64,000 bases of DNA from Saxidomus purpurata (lineage: Eukaryota > Mollusca > Bivalvia > Venerida > Veneridae): NCBI GenBank assembly GCA_022818135.1, contig JAFMSR010000014.1, forward strand, positions 37,775,818-37,839,817, given 5' to 3'. The notes below the pieces were generated by a model. The model had not been told where the DNA came from, made no database searches, and saw nothing but the letters and a program-made list of their open reading frames with translations. A program made the translations under genes and the position numbers. Below, piece by piece: positions 34,701 to 41,887 of the stretch; the stretch's first letter is position 1, and each line of letters starts with the position of its first letter.

Positions 34701-37128
34701 CAATTCCTATGTTTCAGCCTACATCAATACAAAGATGTTTCTGAAGAGAATTTAAAATAAACAAGTACGAGTATGCCAAGATTGCATAAGACATTTAAAC
34801 ATAATGCATATGGTGGTCAATATTAAACTTACATATCGACTGTCATAATACAGCAATGACTGATTTGTATCCGTTACTTGTAGATGTATTGAAAACTTTC
34901 TCCATTTTTTTTCGTTTTGAGAAACTGACTATTTAAATTGAAATTACCTTCATTTTACTTTTTTTCATTTTTTACCACTTGATATTTCTAACAAGAGGGC
35001 CATGATGGCCCTGTATCGCTCACCTGTCTACCATTGGCAAAAATAAAAGGTTATTAATAGCAGAAAGGATCAATTTTTACCTTTGGCTCATGATATCCTC
35101 TTAATAAGCCTATGTAAAATCAAAACACCCCTCCCCCCTCCTCCCCCCCCGTTCGACCCCCCCCCCCCGGCAGGGTTAATTTTGACCCTGAGGTCATGAT
35201 TTGAACAATCTTGGTAGAGAGTCAATTATTGCCACATGCTGAATATCTAAGCTCTAGGCCTCATTATTTTGCTGTCGATCATGATCTGCACTGTTGGCTA
35301 TTCATTTTTTTGCTGTCTGATCATGATCTGCACTGTAAGCTATTCATTGTATGTTGGGTGGTCATGATCTGCACTGTCAGCTTTTATTTTTTGCTGTCTG
35401 ATCATGATCTGCACTGTTTGCTATGCATTATTTAGCTGTCTGGTCATGATCTGCCCTTTCATTGTTTAGCTGTCTGATCATGATCTGCACTTTCATTATT
35501 TTGCTGTCGATCATGATCTGCATTGTAAGCTATTCATTATTTCGCGTCTGACCATGATCTGCACTGTAAGCAATTCATTATTTTCTTGTCGATCATGATC
35601 TGCACTGTAAGCTATTGATTATTTGCAAATATTGATTTAATTTTATATATGAACTTTCTTGTGATGTGAATGTAAAAATTACTACCAAAATCTTTAACAT
35701 GGAAGTTCAACTAGGGGTCAAGAACATGTATTGCATCATCGCTATTTAAAACTTTATATAAGTGCCAATTTTAGGCCAGAGTTTTTATATTGCTTGGTTT
35801 ATGGGAAGTTTTCTTAAATATTGAGTATGAAGGACTTTTCCTACTGTATGAACAGAGCACATATTGAACATCAGTCTACTGCACCTGTCAATAATTGTCA
35901 TTTTCGAACAAAATAAACACTTTAAAATAATTACTTTCAATTATATATCCCTACTGTTCTGACACTTCATTAACTAGTATATGGAGTCGGAACAGCGGAA
36001 ATAATAAAAATAAAAGTCAGTTCATAATGTCATTGTTATTCTACCTTTTCAAAAAAATAGTACAAGCAGTCGCATAAACCAAGAGATATAAAAACTCTGG
36101 TCTTACCATAGAGAGATCCAAGATGTGTACTGATTACAAGACAAAGTCATTTATCAATCTTTTGGTGTTAAAATACTGCAATAAAATTAGCAAATGAGGT
36201 GTTCAATAAACAACACATTATTAAAACCAGAAACCATCAAAACAACCTTTCTGACAAATTCCAATGGCTGAAAAGTAACATTTAGAGTGTAAACAAGGTT
36301 TTTCCATATTTGGGCTCTGTGACCTAGTTTTTGACCCCAGATGACCCATATTCGAACTTGAGCTAGAAATCATCTTAACAACCTTTCTGACAAATTTCCA
36401 GGATATTTGGGCTGAAAATGTTACCTCTAGAGTGTTAACAAAGGTTTTTCCATATTTGGGCTGTGTGACCTAGTTTTTGACCCCAGGTGACCCATATTAA
36501 AACTTAAGCTAGAAATCAACCAAACAACCTTTCTGACAAATGCCAGGATATTTGGACTAAAACAGTAGCCTCTAGAGCCTTAACAAGATTTTTCTATTTT
36601 TGGGTCATGTGACCTAGTTTTTCATCCGAGATGACCCATATTCGAACTCGTCCGAGTAATTACTGGGGCAAACATCCTGACCAAGTTTCATGACAATTGA
36701 GGAAAAGATGTGACCACTAGAGTGTTAACGAACTAAATGTGGACGGACGACGGACGACGGACGACAGACGACGGACGACGGACATTCATCGATCCTAATA
36801 GCTCACCCTGAGCCAGCTCAGGTGAGCTAAAAGGGTAATTCGTGATTTTGAGTTTAATGTAGTCATTTAATATATTACTGTTTCGAATGTAGCTTAAATG
36901 TCCCCCAAACACCTTGAGCCCTGTCGTCACGTTGTGTGGAGTAAATATATTCCATGTCAGTATCAGTAAACAACCTTTTGAAACCATCGCCGAGCCGAGT
37001 ACCAGCAAAAGCAAGAATCCAGAAAAGACGACTTTAGTCGCACGGTAAACTTTATCCCAGAACACATGGTCCTCAGACAATATTCTTTCTTCAACTTTTT
37101 CCTCAAATCTATCCCATCTGTTTGACAT
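10484..37128 (-). CDS. Chitin synthase CHS-B, whole gene (about 27 coding exons; coordinates are the gene span)
   Basis: An animal chitin synthase: a family-2 glycosyltransferase embedded in the plasma membrane that adds GlcNAc from UDP-GlcNAc to growing chitin and exports it. Start and stop are both seen (ATG 37128-37126, TAA 10486-10484); the product is about 1,530 residues, the usual size for invertebrate enzymes without a myosin head. Order: N-terminal membrane block (exons 1-7); catalytic core with CATMWHE (exon 9), LALDGDVDF (about residue 710), EDRWL (about 813) and QRRRW (about 851); membrane block; SWGTRE (exon 18); short coiled coil (exon 20); two hydrophobic segments (exons 22-23); polar tail. 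All recognised catalytic motifs are intact. Introns 1-23 are phase-consistent except 4/5, and intron 12 lacks a GT donor. An acceptor just before the ATG implies an untranslated 5' exon. In molluscs such enzymes serve shell matrix, radula or gut chitin; which role applies here is not visible. Confidence 0.9.
10883..10924 (-). CDS. CHS-B exon 26 (short, boundaries uncertain)
   Basis: The acceptor TATTTTCAG|G continues the phase left by the exon at 11703 and reads AIRNFAARKNLN, resembling the short basic helix near the C-terminus of animal chitin synthases. The best donor by consensus (GTATGT after 10887) gives phase 1, which breaks the last exon. A weaker donor (AT|GTCAAA, exon end 10883) keeps the frame open and is used here. 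Confidence 0.45.
11480..11661 (-). mobile_element. tRNA-derived SINE
   Basis: Read on the minus strand it begins GGGAGCGGTGGTGTAGAGG (A-box-like), then carries GGTTTGAGCCC (B box), and continues into a non-tRNA body with TTCCAGGAAGCGG, GACTCAATAAGC and an AATAAATTAG end. The cloverleaf 3' half is missing, so it is a SINE and not a tRNA gene. It lies in an intron near the 3' end of CHS-B, in the same orientation as the gene. Confidence 0.7.
11703..11903 (-). CDS. CHS-B exon 25 (C-terminal cytoplasmic part, start uncertain)
   Basis: A reading frame with an AACTTTCAG|G acceptor and an ATGAG|GTAAAA donor encodes a basic stretch ending AKTLGRLNTSRILQLSESM. It precedes AIRNFAARK of the next exon in a consistent phase. 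An alternative acceptor (TTTACAG|T, start 11939) would add a hydrophobic stretch. The phase does not fit either end proposed for the exon at 16.3 kb, so another small exon may lie between. Confidence 0.5.
12541..12754. repeat. Older repeat, left fragment
   Basis: Contains GACCCCCCAAAAAGTAGGG, ATCATCTACTCAGTAAGACC and CATCCTATGAAGTTT, the same words as the units near 58.5-59.5 kb. Similar words resume at 14290-14530 on the other side of the element at 12755-14284, which therefore probably inserted into this older repeat. Confidence 0.5.
12755..14284 (+). mobile_element. Pearl-like repeat element, family F1 copy A
   Basis: Begins AACAAGAGCCATGTTACACA, a hairpin (CCATGT/ACATGG) followed by TTAATCCCCCCGCC. 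It then holds eight tandem units of about 145-157 bp containing GAGTTATTGTTCTTGCACAC. It ends with an (ACGG)n run at about 14184-14240 and a C-rich/G-rich hairpin ending GGCGGGGGGATAA, the inverted partner of the 5' block. No protein is encoded; the 154-codon ORF is read through the units. This architecture resembles the pearl/Helentron-type non-autonomous elements known in bivalves. Confidence 0.75.
14285..14530. repeat. Older repeat, right fragment
   Basis: GGTCACAGTGACCTTGACAT and related words match the units near 57.5-59.5 kb, and CTACTCAGTAAGAC and CATCCTATGAGG match 12.6-12.7 kb. This is the flank of the repeat split by F1 copy A. Confidence 0.5.
15875..16095. repeat. Fragment of a tandem-unit repeat family in CHS-B intron
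   Basis: Contains GCCACTCTGACC, ATAGGGATCATC and GAACAGACGGACGACGGAC, the typical body and microsatellite end of the local repeat families. No internal tandem array remains. Confidence 0.5.
16267..16367 (-). CDS. CHS-B exon 24 (polar, end uncertain)
   Basis: The acceptor ATTTCATAG|GA restores phase 1 from exon 23 and reads KEEREGSDIAKQTETNSGKG, a polar cytoplasmic stretch. If the AAT|GTTAGT donor is used the exon ends at 16267. Without splicing the frame stops at a TAA at 16240-16242, which would give an alternative shorter C-terminus. Confidence 0.55.
17349..17478 (-). CDS. CHS-B exon 23
   Basis: Acceptor CTCCTTTTCAG, start in phase 0, reading LIQFLSMIVHRWKTFLQ, the family's last membrane segment and following basic turn (commonly IQF.GM.FHRF.T). 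The donor CTTGTAG|GTTTTT leaves phase 1. Confidence 0.85.
17740..17923 (-). CDS. CHS-B exon 22
   Basis: Acceptor CATTTCAG|A, donor GTTG|GTAAAT. It encodes a membrane segment (NKASLAFLLINSLFITVIFY), an exposed loop with one cysteine, and a second membrane segment starting at VEPISMAFTVVF. This matches the family pattern 'NK..F.F...N..F...IF.LQ ... EPI.L.F'. Confidence 0.88.
18379..19134 (+). mobile_element. Tandem-unit repeat element, family F2 copy
   Basis: Starts near TAAATGTGGTTAATATCCCC and ends with a hairpin finishing TTTCGGGGGTATAAA, the inverted partner of the 5' TTAATA(C/T)CCCCGAAA. Inside are about four units of roughly 145 bp with GGTTCTTGTACACTGCACTT, then a CCGCCCGATCAACCGACC-type microsatellite. 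A second copy interrupts the gypsy element at 60.3-61.5 kb. Confidence 0.7.
19160..19596 (+). mobile_element. Short repeat element, family F4 (GTGAGCTAAAA end)
   Basis: Opens with a degenerate GAGGGCCATGACAGCCCC hairpin and ATCGCTCACATG, and closes with CCAGGTGAGCTAAAA, giving a subterminal inverted pair (CTCAC/GTGAG). It lies in intron 21 of CHS-B. Confidence 0.65.
19671..19872 (-). CDS. CHS-B exon 21
   Basis: Acceptor TCTTTTCAG, donor CTTAG|GTATGT. It encodes a soluble segment with FWKWLIHTYLSPGEKD and a charged helix ending KMKKKELKELR, typical of the chitin synthase region just before the C-terminal membrane pair. Phases join exon 20 and exon 22 exactly. Confidence 0.9.
20281..20325. repeat. 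CCCACC-rich low-complexity run
   Basis: Short C/A-rich tract in the intron between exons 20 and 21. Confidence 0.7.
20416..20603 (-). CDS. CHS-B exon 20 (coiled-coil/acidic linker)
   Basis: Acceptor TTTGTATAG|A, donor CTTCAG|GTTAG, 188 bp. It begins with a Cys-rich VSCSCCQ, follows with a short heptad-like helix (IQSKLDMVMSKLEAVET) and ends in an acidic stretch (DDEPDSNDNSEPESLE). A short coiled coil in this place is a known feature of animal chitin synthases. Confidence 0.85.
20988..21048 (-). CDS. CHS-B exon 19 (61 bp)
   Basis: Acceptor TTTATTTAAG|GA, donor ATAAG|GTAACA. It reads ATSGKGDKKNIVQNVFDKI and keeps the frame between exons 18 (phase 1) and 20 (phase 2). Confidence 0.8.
21457..21595 (-). 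CDS. CHS-B exon 18 (SWGTRE signature)
   Basis: Acceptor GTATTTTAG, donor AACCTG|GTCAGT. It encodes a membrane segment (HGFLFFIAIPSMSMLLMIY) followed by NLNNVSWGTREAP. SWGTRE is a diagnostic motif of chitin synthases, thought to act in chitin export. Confidence 0.93.
21899..22063 (-). CDS. CHS-B exon 17 (membrane segments)
   Basis: Acceptor TTTCCTCTCAG, donor CAAAG|GTTTGC, exactly 55 codons. It encodes two hydrophobic segments, LYSLVMMVVLIGLI and ITLFLLFVTGIFVVAG, matching the transporter-like block that follows the catalytic domain. Confidence 0.9.
22489..22793 (-). CDS. CHS-B exon 16 (QRRRW motif and membrane segments)
   Basis: Acceptor GATATTGAAG|GT, donor TATCAG|GTCAGT, 305 bp. It begins FKEFYNQRRRWSPSTMANV: QRRRW is the conserved motif that binds the growing chain at the end of the catalytic domain. 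Hydrophobic segments such as GVLFLMIVGAINLAY and LAPIVIFVLTCFYA follow. Confidence 0.95.
23112..23204 (-). CDS. CHS-B exon 15 (EDRWL motif)
   Basis: Acceptor ACAATTCAAG|GT, donor CTGAAG|GTCAGT. It reads EDRWLCTLLLKQGYKVDY and ends near DAYTFAPEG. EDRWL contains the catalytic base region of the family-2 glycosyltransferase fold. Exon 93 bp, in phase on both sides. Confidence 0.95.
24027..24227 (-). CDS. CHS-B exon 14 (catalytic core)
   Basis: Acceptor TATTTATAG|GA, donor CAAG|GTACAG. It carries MVWYQKFEYAVSHWL, then EHVTGCVLCSPGCFSLFRG, and ends HHLQYDQG, all strongly conserved in animal chitin synthases. Confidence 0.95.
24786..24996 (-). CDS. CHS-B exon 13 (DGDVDF, UDP-GlcNAc/metal site)
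   Basis: Acceptor CCTCTGCAG, donor TTCAG|GTAGAA, 211 bp. It begins VMYMYYFLSHKL, carries IFILALDGDVDFRPSALK with the DxD-type metal and nucleotide-sugar binding aspartates, and ends ACGRIHPIGSG. This exon alone identifies the enzyme family. Confidence 0.97.
25240..25495. repeat. Minisatellite, about 60 bp unit, in intron 12
   Basis: Four degenerate units built on GTGACACAATACGGG, GATAGAGTCCTGG and GTGGACATCAAACA. The two overlapping minus-strand ORFs here are repeat read-through. Confidence 0.75.
25987..26140 (-). CDS. CHS-B exon 12 (donor not canonical)
   Basis: Acceptor GCATCGTTTAG|G continues phase 2 from exon 11. It reads PKKRQTPYGGRLTWTLPG and then HLKDKMKIRRKKRWSQ, an almost invariant stretch in animal chitin synthases that directly precedes VMYMYY (exon 13). 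The expected donor after CAA reads CTATGC instead of GTATGC, so no GT is present where the family requires the splice. Confidence 0.88.
26363..26456 (-). CDS. CHS-B exon 11
   Basis: Acceptor TTATTTTCAG, donor CACG|GTGAAT. It reads HVFFDDAFCEDSHIANQYV, matching the conserved AH.FFDDAF block that follows the FE at the end of exon 10. Confidence 0.92.
26766..26839 (-). CDS. CHS-B exon 10 (GC donor)
   Basis: Acceptor CTTTTTTAG|A; reads MDIDQCARTLYAGGAHH and ends TDFYRFE. The only position that keeps frame with exon 11 and rebuilds the conserved FEAH is GAAG|GCGAGT, a GC donor with otherwise good consensus. Confidence 0.9.
27174..27328 (-). CDS. CHS-B exon 9 (CATMWHE motif)
   Basis: Acceptor CTTTTGTAG, donor TTCAG|GTAAAG. 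A variable polar start is followed by VPKIYMCATMWHETEEEM and ILKSLFR. This is the first conserved strand of the glycosyltransferase domain, the nucleotide-binding side. Confidence 0.93.
27778..27853 (-). CDS. CHS-B exon 8
   Basis: Acceptor ATATTGCAG|G, donor CTAAG|GTAATT, 76 bp. It reads IFVKPLYCGTLLDQSLLL and NRGKETK, matching the family's LFV.P.YCG...EQSL.LNRR block. Confidence 0.92.
28438..28610 (-). CDS. CHS-B exon 7
   Basis: Acceptor TTTCTTTCAG, donor AGCAT|GTATGT. It encodes an extracellular stretch with TLPVPWWQSGG, a membrane segment (LSLLIVASVCGYLSLLLL) and a cytoplasmic FHIWTNETERMKKES, corresponding to the W....ERL...E region of the family. Confidence 0.88.
29017..29125 (-). CDS. 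CHS-B exon 6
   Basis: Acceptor TCTCCAACAG|G, donor CACAG|GTAGTT. It reads AAIKSVAQLQSFSVPITL and TTPVTFVALLILFTQ, matching the conserved pattern K...Q.FSF.LP..L..PV. Confidence 0.9.
30082..30519 (-). CDS. CHS-B exon 5 (5' boundary uncertain)
   Basis: A long exon encoding a charged cytoplasmic linker, a membrane segment (LSKIIITFLMVVTLYGSS), an extracellular loop and another membrane segment (AVPFLVAVVCILASFIC). The donor CACAG|GTAAGC is good. The best acceptor (CTTTTTATTAG) makes the start phase inconsistent with exon 4. Using the next AG (CTCAAG, start 30509) restores it, as would a single-base error in the linker. Confidence 0.85.
30753..31535 (+). mobile_element. Family F4 repeat element in intron 4
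   Basis: Begins AACAAGTGGGCCTGGC (degenerate hairpin), ends with (GGAC)n at about 31453-31486 and CAGGTGAGCTAAA. The body has three diverged units with GTCATAATTTGA and ATATCTAAG words. No coding content. Confidence 0.65.
32627..32814 (-). CDS. CHS-B exon 4 (SLDWWEN)
   Basis: Acceptor TTTTTTTAG|GA, donor CTGGA|GTAAGT. It encodes two membrane segments and ends LSPILVSLDWWENFLPG. The WWEN motif is strongly conserved in this place. Confidence 0.92.
33817..33973 (-). CDS. CHS-B exon 3
   Basis: Acceptor GGTATTTCAG, donor AGATG|GTATGT. It reads AITLASLHSVGLSIFVFVLL and then PSMDPLSGVWY, like the family's ..TE.LH..G...L.F..LP..D...G block. Confidence 0.9.
34228..34391 (-). CDS. CHS-B exon 2
   Basis: Acceptor TATTTTAAAG|GC, donor TTTGTG|GTATGT. 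It encodes a membrane segment (YYIWALFLVVVTPYFCTFVF) and SVWRLLFKTS, matching the conserved second membrane helix and RS.R.C.FK turn. It joins exon 1 as a split Ser codon. Confidence 0.9.
34990..35268 (+). mobile_element. 5' part of a family F4 element with a poly-C tract
   Basis: Starts AACAAGAGGGCCATGATGGC (hairpin AGGGCCAT/ATGGCCCT) and TATCGCTCACCTG. A C-run tract follows at about 35123-35168. The 3' end with GGTGAGCTAAAA is missing; a minisatellite begins instead. Confidence 0.6.
35269..35630. repeat. Minisatellite with TGATCATGATCTGC core
   Basis: Nine occurrences of CATGATCTGC spaced 31-43 bp, usually as TCGATCATGATCTGCACTG followed by TAAGCTATTCATTATTT. It lies in intron 1 of CHS-B. 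Confidence 0.9.
36230..36832 (+). mobile_element. Family F4-type element, 3' part, in intron 1
   Basis: About three units with GACCTAGTTTTTGACCCCAG and AACAACCTTTCTGACAAAT, then a GGACGACGGACGACGGAC microsatellite and an end at TCAGGTGAGCTAAAA. The 5' hairpin was not found. Confidence 0.6.
36879..37128 (-). CDS. CHS-B first coding exon
   Basis: The ATG at 37128 opens MSNRWDRFEEKVEERILSED, followed by the first membrane segment (VVFSGFLLLLVLGSAMVS). The AACA|GTAATA donor gives phase 1. The frame stays open upstream, but an acceptor (CTGCTTTTAG) at 37139 shows that this is intron; the chosen ATG is the first one in the exon. A paralogous exon is at 814-1066. Confidence 0.9.
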
Positions 37129-37138
37129 AGCCGATGGC

Positions 37139-39229
37139 CTAAAAGCAGAAACAATTGACACAAAAGGCAACATTATGCTTAAATATTATTTCTATTCGAA
37201 TATAGAACATACTTTGAAAGCATCTGGATTCTATGCATATACATGACAAACTTATCATAAGTAACACTACTAAAGAAACACTGCTGATCTACAGACCAGA
37301 TGACCAATTTACCAGAATCGGTTTTCATTTTCCATGTTTATACATTGCATGTACAATGCTAACTATAAAGTCCCAAATATCCATAGTTTTTGACATCAAT
37401 TTAATGGATCCAATATTCTTATTGAAAATATTTTACACGACTCTGTATATAAGTTAAACGTACTGAAACACGAACAGATAAAACATATACTAATATATTA
37501 ACTATTTAAGGTGTACCTTTTGCAAATGTGCAACAAGTACAGGACAATAGAATCATAATAAGCACTGAAAAACACACTTATTAGACTTTTATTTATCCAT
37601 TTATTATTCTAGAGCTTGTAATAAATCTAGTCATGATATCACTAAACTATATAGCACTTCGAAAAATAACAACAAGTCACTTTATTTAACAACTTTGTAA
37701 AGTTGCAATTTTTAGCAATGTTGTAAATAGGGATAGTTGTTATTATTTAGTATCGACAATCCATTTGGATGAGTATTTACTTATAAAAGTCAAAGTCAAA
37801 GATCATACTTGAAGCATGTATGGATAGCCAGGCGATCAAGAGGTGCTTCGAAGGTAAGAGGAGGTTTGAAATTAACCTGACATTTTATGGAAAATAAAGA
37901 AAATGTGTAACAGATAAACAGCCAGATGACTGGAAAAAGATCCTAGCACTGCGATACCAGTCAGTTTGGGATCACATAATTAAGAAGTAAGAAATCTTTT
38001 TGACTTGGATAAATTTTAAGACAGTATAGGAAGCCTACTTGTCAGGTATGTCTGCTGTGGTGTCCCTGCGTCAAAATTAACCTTAATATGTTATACCGAA
38101 AAGGTTGTTACACACCATACATAATTAAACCGAAAAGGTAATTACAAACCATACATAATTAAAACAGTTTACCATTCTTTCGGTGCTCCATTTATTCTGG
38201 CGCTTGCCTGAAAAAATAAAAACAATATACAAAATATGTCGACATCAGAGGAATGTACACATCTATGTTTCAAACTTGTACAGAATAATTCATCTTCTGA
38301 TGGCGCTCGTATACACACTGTCAGACAAATGGTGTCAATAACAATAAACTATATTTAAAAATTTGATTAGGAATTGAGACAGGCATGTCTTGTATATTCC
38401 ATCCGTTATCTTAAATAGTATCTCAGAAAGTTTGGATAGCAAACACTCAATGATTCAATATTCACTATACACAGTCAAAAAGAAAGTGAACTTGACTCAT
38501 TCGCGTGAAACTTTGTTCAGCTAGGTGTCAGTAGACTAGTTTCAGGAGAAAGGTGCTGTGTTATATCTATCTTACTGTTCTCTGATTAGTTTCTTTCAAA
38601 TCTGCGAGCTTTAAAATTGACCCCTACCTTATAATTCATTGATAATATTCACGTTTTTTCTGCAAAAACACATGAAAACATTGATGCCATCACATTGACC
38701 ATAAATGAACCTTTATTTTTTTTACCAAATATGCGTATGTGTAAACTATAGATTTTCGTACATGGTTGTGTAAACCCTATGCACACTTTCATTTTTGACC
38801 GAGTATATATTTCATTTCTTATTCAGACATATTTCTTCATTCTTTTCTTTTTATTATCTTGAATGACTGTTGTAAAACATTCGTGCCTTTAGGTAAACAC
38901 AATTGCAGTTAAAGGTCTTCAGGTATTATCAATTTATAAATTTGCAAATCCATATAAAGATAAGTTTCTTATCGCATAAGCGATCAAATAGTACAATGTT
39001 AAATTGCTGATCTAAATTGCAGCCACTTTATTATGTACACTAACATCTATTTCCCATCAAAGTTCAAACCAGAGCGTATAAGAAAATCTCTAAGTAGTAT
39101 TTATTGTTATGTTATCATAGTTTAGAAGTATTGAAAGTATTTTAAAGTATTGCGTATATCTGTCTTACATGGTTAGACTGCTGAATAATGAAACATTTAA
39201 AATATGATATGAACACTAACTATTCAAGA
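37139..39229. other. Upstream region of CHS-B without recognised features
   Basis: Should contain the untranslated 5' exon and promoter of CHS-B, but neither can be placed. A short direct repeat (ACCGAAAAGGT..TTACA..ACCATACATAATTA) occurs at about 38096-38160. No coding exon was seen. Confidence 0.45.
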
Positions 39230-39453
39230 AAAAAACATTTGTCGCCAATCCCAATGACATTGACACTGGAGCTTGTGACCCTAAATTATGATATGCACAA
39301 CTAGACTTCATAATGATCGATGCTTCCTGCCAAGCTTTATGAAGGGGGGGGGGGGGGGGGAGAGAATATTTTTTTTTTAATTATTTTTTAAAAAAAAAAA
39401 AAAAAAAAAATTTAAAAAAAAAAATTTTTAAAAAAAAAAAAAAAAAAATTTTT

Positions 39454-39525
<72 letters not shown>

Positions 39526-39607
39526 TTTTTTTATTTTTTTTTTTTGAAGGGGGGAAAGGGGGGGGGATTTTTTTTTTTTTTTTTTGTTTTAAAAGATAAA
39601 ATATTTT

Positions 39608-39649
<42 letters not shown>

Positions 39650-39656
39650 GGGTTTG

Positions 39657-39709
<53 letters not shown>

Positions 39710-39760
39710 GGGGGGGGGGGGGGGGGAAAGGATTAAAGATTTTTTTAAATTTTTAAATTT

Positions 39761-39807
<47 letters not shown>

Positions 39808-39849
39808 GTGGGGGGGGGGGGGGGGGTTTTTTTTTTTTTTTTTTTTTTT

Positions 39850-39914
<65 letters not shown>

Positions 39915-39996
39915 GGGGGGGGGGGGTTTTTTTTTTTTTTTTTTTGGGGGGGTTTTTTTTTGTTTTTTGGGGGGGGGGGGGGGGGGTGGGGTTGGT

Positions 39997-40028
<32 letters not shown>

Positions 40029-40126
40029 TTTTAGGGGGGGGGGGGGGGGGAAAAAAATTTTAATTATTTTTTTTTTTTTTTTAAAAAGAGGGGGGTTTTT
40101 TTTTTTTTTTTTTTTGGTGGGGGTGT

Positions 40127-40171
<45 letters not shown>

Positions 40172-40172
40172 G

Positions 40173-40210
<38 letters not shown>

Positions 40211-40718
40211 GGGGGGGGGGGGGAAAAAAAAATAAAGGGGGGGGAAAAAAACGGGGGGGGGGGGGGGGGGGGGGGGTTTTTTTTTTTTTTAAAAGTTGAA
40301 CTAAAAACCAGGTAGGTGTTTTGGAGAAGCACGGACAAGATCTTGTGCTTTCAGGTCTCTGTGACCTTGACTTTTTGAGCTAGTGACCCAAAATTATAAT
40401 ATGCATAACTAGACTTCAAACTGCATGATGCTTCCGGCAGAATTTTATGAAAATCCAGCAAGGGGTATTGGAGAAGAAGCGCGGAAAAGATTTTACTGAA
40501 TATCATAAACTTCAATGTCCCAAAACTCGTGAATACAAATATCAATGAAACGGAAAATCCTTACGATATGCACAACTACTCTTGGTACTAACCATTTCTA
40601 CCAAGTTTCATTAAAATACATCCAGGCGTGTAGGAGGAGTTGCGAGGACAAACTTTTGTGACAGACAGACAACATCAAATTAATATGTCTTCCCACCACA
40701 AGGTGGGCGACATAAATA
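39230..40718 (+). mobile_element. Repeat element (family F3-like) interrupted by a homopolymer tract
   Basis: Parts on both sides of the homopolymer share TGACCC(T/A)AAATTAT, ATATGCA(C/T)AACTAGACTTCA and ATGCTTCC words. The right part ends with a hairpin (TGTCTTCCCACC/GGTGGGCGACA), the same kind of end as the element at 58.5-59.6 kb. Confidence 0.55.
39343..40292. other. Long poly-G/poly-T/poly-A tract, probable assembly artefact
   Basis: About 950 bp consist almost only of runs of G, T and A with hardly any C. The ORFs across it (poly-Phe/Gly forward, poly-Lys/Pro reverse) are meaningless. It interrupts a normal repeat element. Confidence 0.85.
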
Positions 40719-41394
40719 CATAAAGTAACCCTTAAATACTAAAGATTGGTCACAAACGACAGGGGTGAGGGCAATACCTCATTTCATTTTTAACTATACG
40801 ACATGATTGAGGACAATACCTCATTTCATTTTTAACTATAAATGCTGTTTTCCAATTGCCGCATCGAAAACGGACGTCTTTCCATCGCATGGAGCATGTT
40901 TGAAGAATGGTAGTTTGGTAGGATAGGAGAGTTCCCCTCCTGACAAAGTTCATTGAAGAAGAATAACAAGAAGAAAGACTGCAAATACAGTATGTCTCTC
41001 CTTTGGCGGGGAGACAAAATAAGCATTAATGGCATGTACCTCTTGTATCAAATTCAACCATGATTTTCTATCTAGAATAAAAGTACTTAATAATGCAAGG
41101 ACAACTTTAGAATGTCATTTCGGCAAAAATCACATGTCTCCCCCACCCCTTTTCCCTCATAGAACTTCACAATATCACATACATTTGTATTGAAACGTTT
41201 GCAAAATTGTACATCTAGTACAATAACAAGAAAATGCGTCCAAAGGTGGAAGTCAATGTCAATATTAACTCACCGAACCGGTAGATATTGTCAATGTGCA
41301 GAACTAGATATTATACAGGTCTTTCAAGTGCAGTTTGGTTGAAAACAATTCAGTTGCATAGGTGAAAGAAAAAAGGTAGGTCAAAAGGCCATTA
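40719..41394. other. Intergenic DNA without recognised gene
   Basis: Holds a 40-45 bp tandem duplication (GGGCAATACCTCATTTCA / GGACAATACCTCATTTCA) at about 40757-40840. Nothing else is recognisable. Confidence 0.5.
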
Positions 41395-41887
41395 ACATGG
41401 TCAGCCCGGAACAATTTTGTAATCTGCTTGCAAAATTGTACACAAAGTGTTAATATTATTTCACCTGGTGACCCAATTTCGAACTTGACCTAGAGCTAAT
41501 CAAGGCAAACTTTCTGACCAATTTGCAGGATGATTAGAGTTCAAATATGGTCTTACGTGTGTTTACAAGTTTTTTCTATAATTTTATTTGGTGACCTACT
41601 TTTTGACCCCATGTGACCAAGTTTCGAACTTGATTTAGAGTGTATCAAGACAAACTCTCTGACCAATTTATAAGATTATTGTGAGTCAAACGTGACCTCT
41701 CATGAGAGTGTTCACAAGATGTTTTTATTCTTTTACACGGAGATCCAGTTCTTGACCTATGTGACCATGTTTCAAACTTGACAGAGTTTATAAAATGTGG
41801 CTTTTAGAGAACGTACAGCGGACAGCAAACGACGGACATCCAACGATTATAATAGCGCACCACACTTCTTGCAAAGGTGAGTTAAAA
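41395..41887 (+). mobile_element. Family F4-type repeat, 3' part
   Basis: Units with GACCTACTTTTTGACCCCATG and a 3' end AAAGGTGAGTTAAAA. No 5' hairpin was seen. Confidence 0.55.

Noticed and set aside
36733..36878. C-terminal extension of the first chitin synthase exon
   Set aside because: The ORF runs into intron 1 and a repeat microsatellite; the donor at 36878 and the paralogous exon show where coding stops.
37129..37173. Upstream in-frame ATG before the CHS-B start
   Set aside because: It lies in the polypyrimidine tract and acceptor (CTGCTTTTAG) of an intron, so it is not in the coding exon.
39654..40338. Long ORFs rich in Phe/Gly or Lys/Pro
   Set aside because: They are translations of the homopolymer tract and carry no protein signal.
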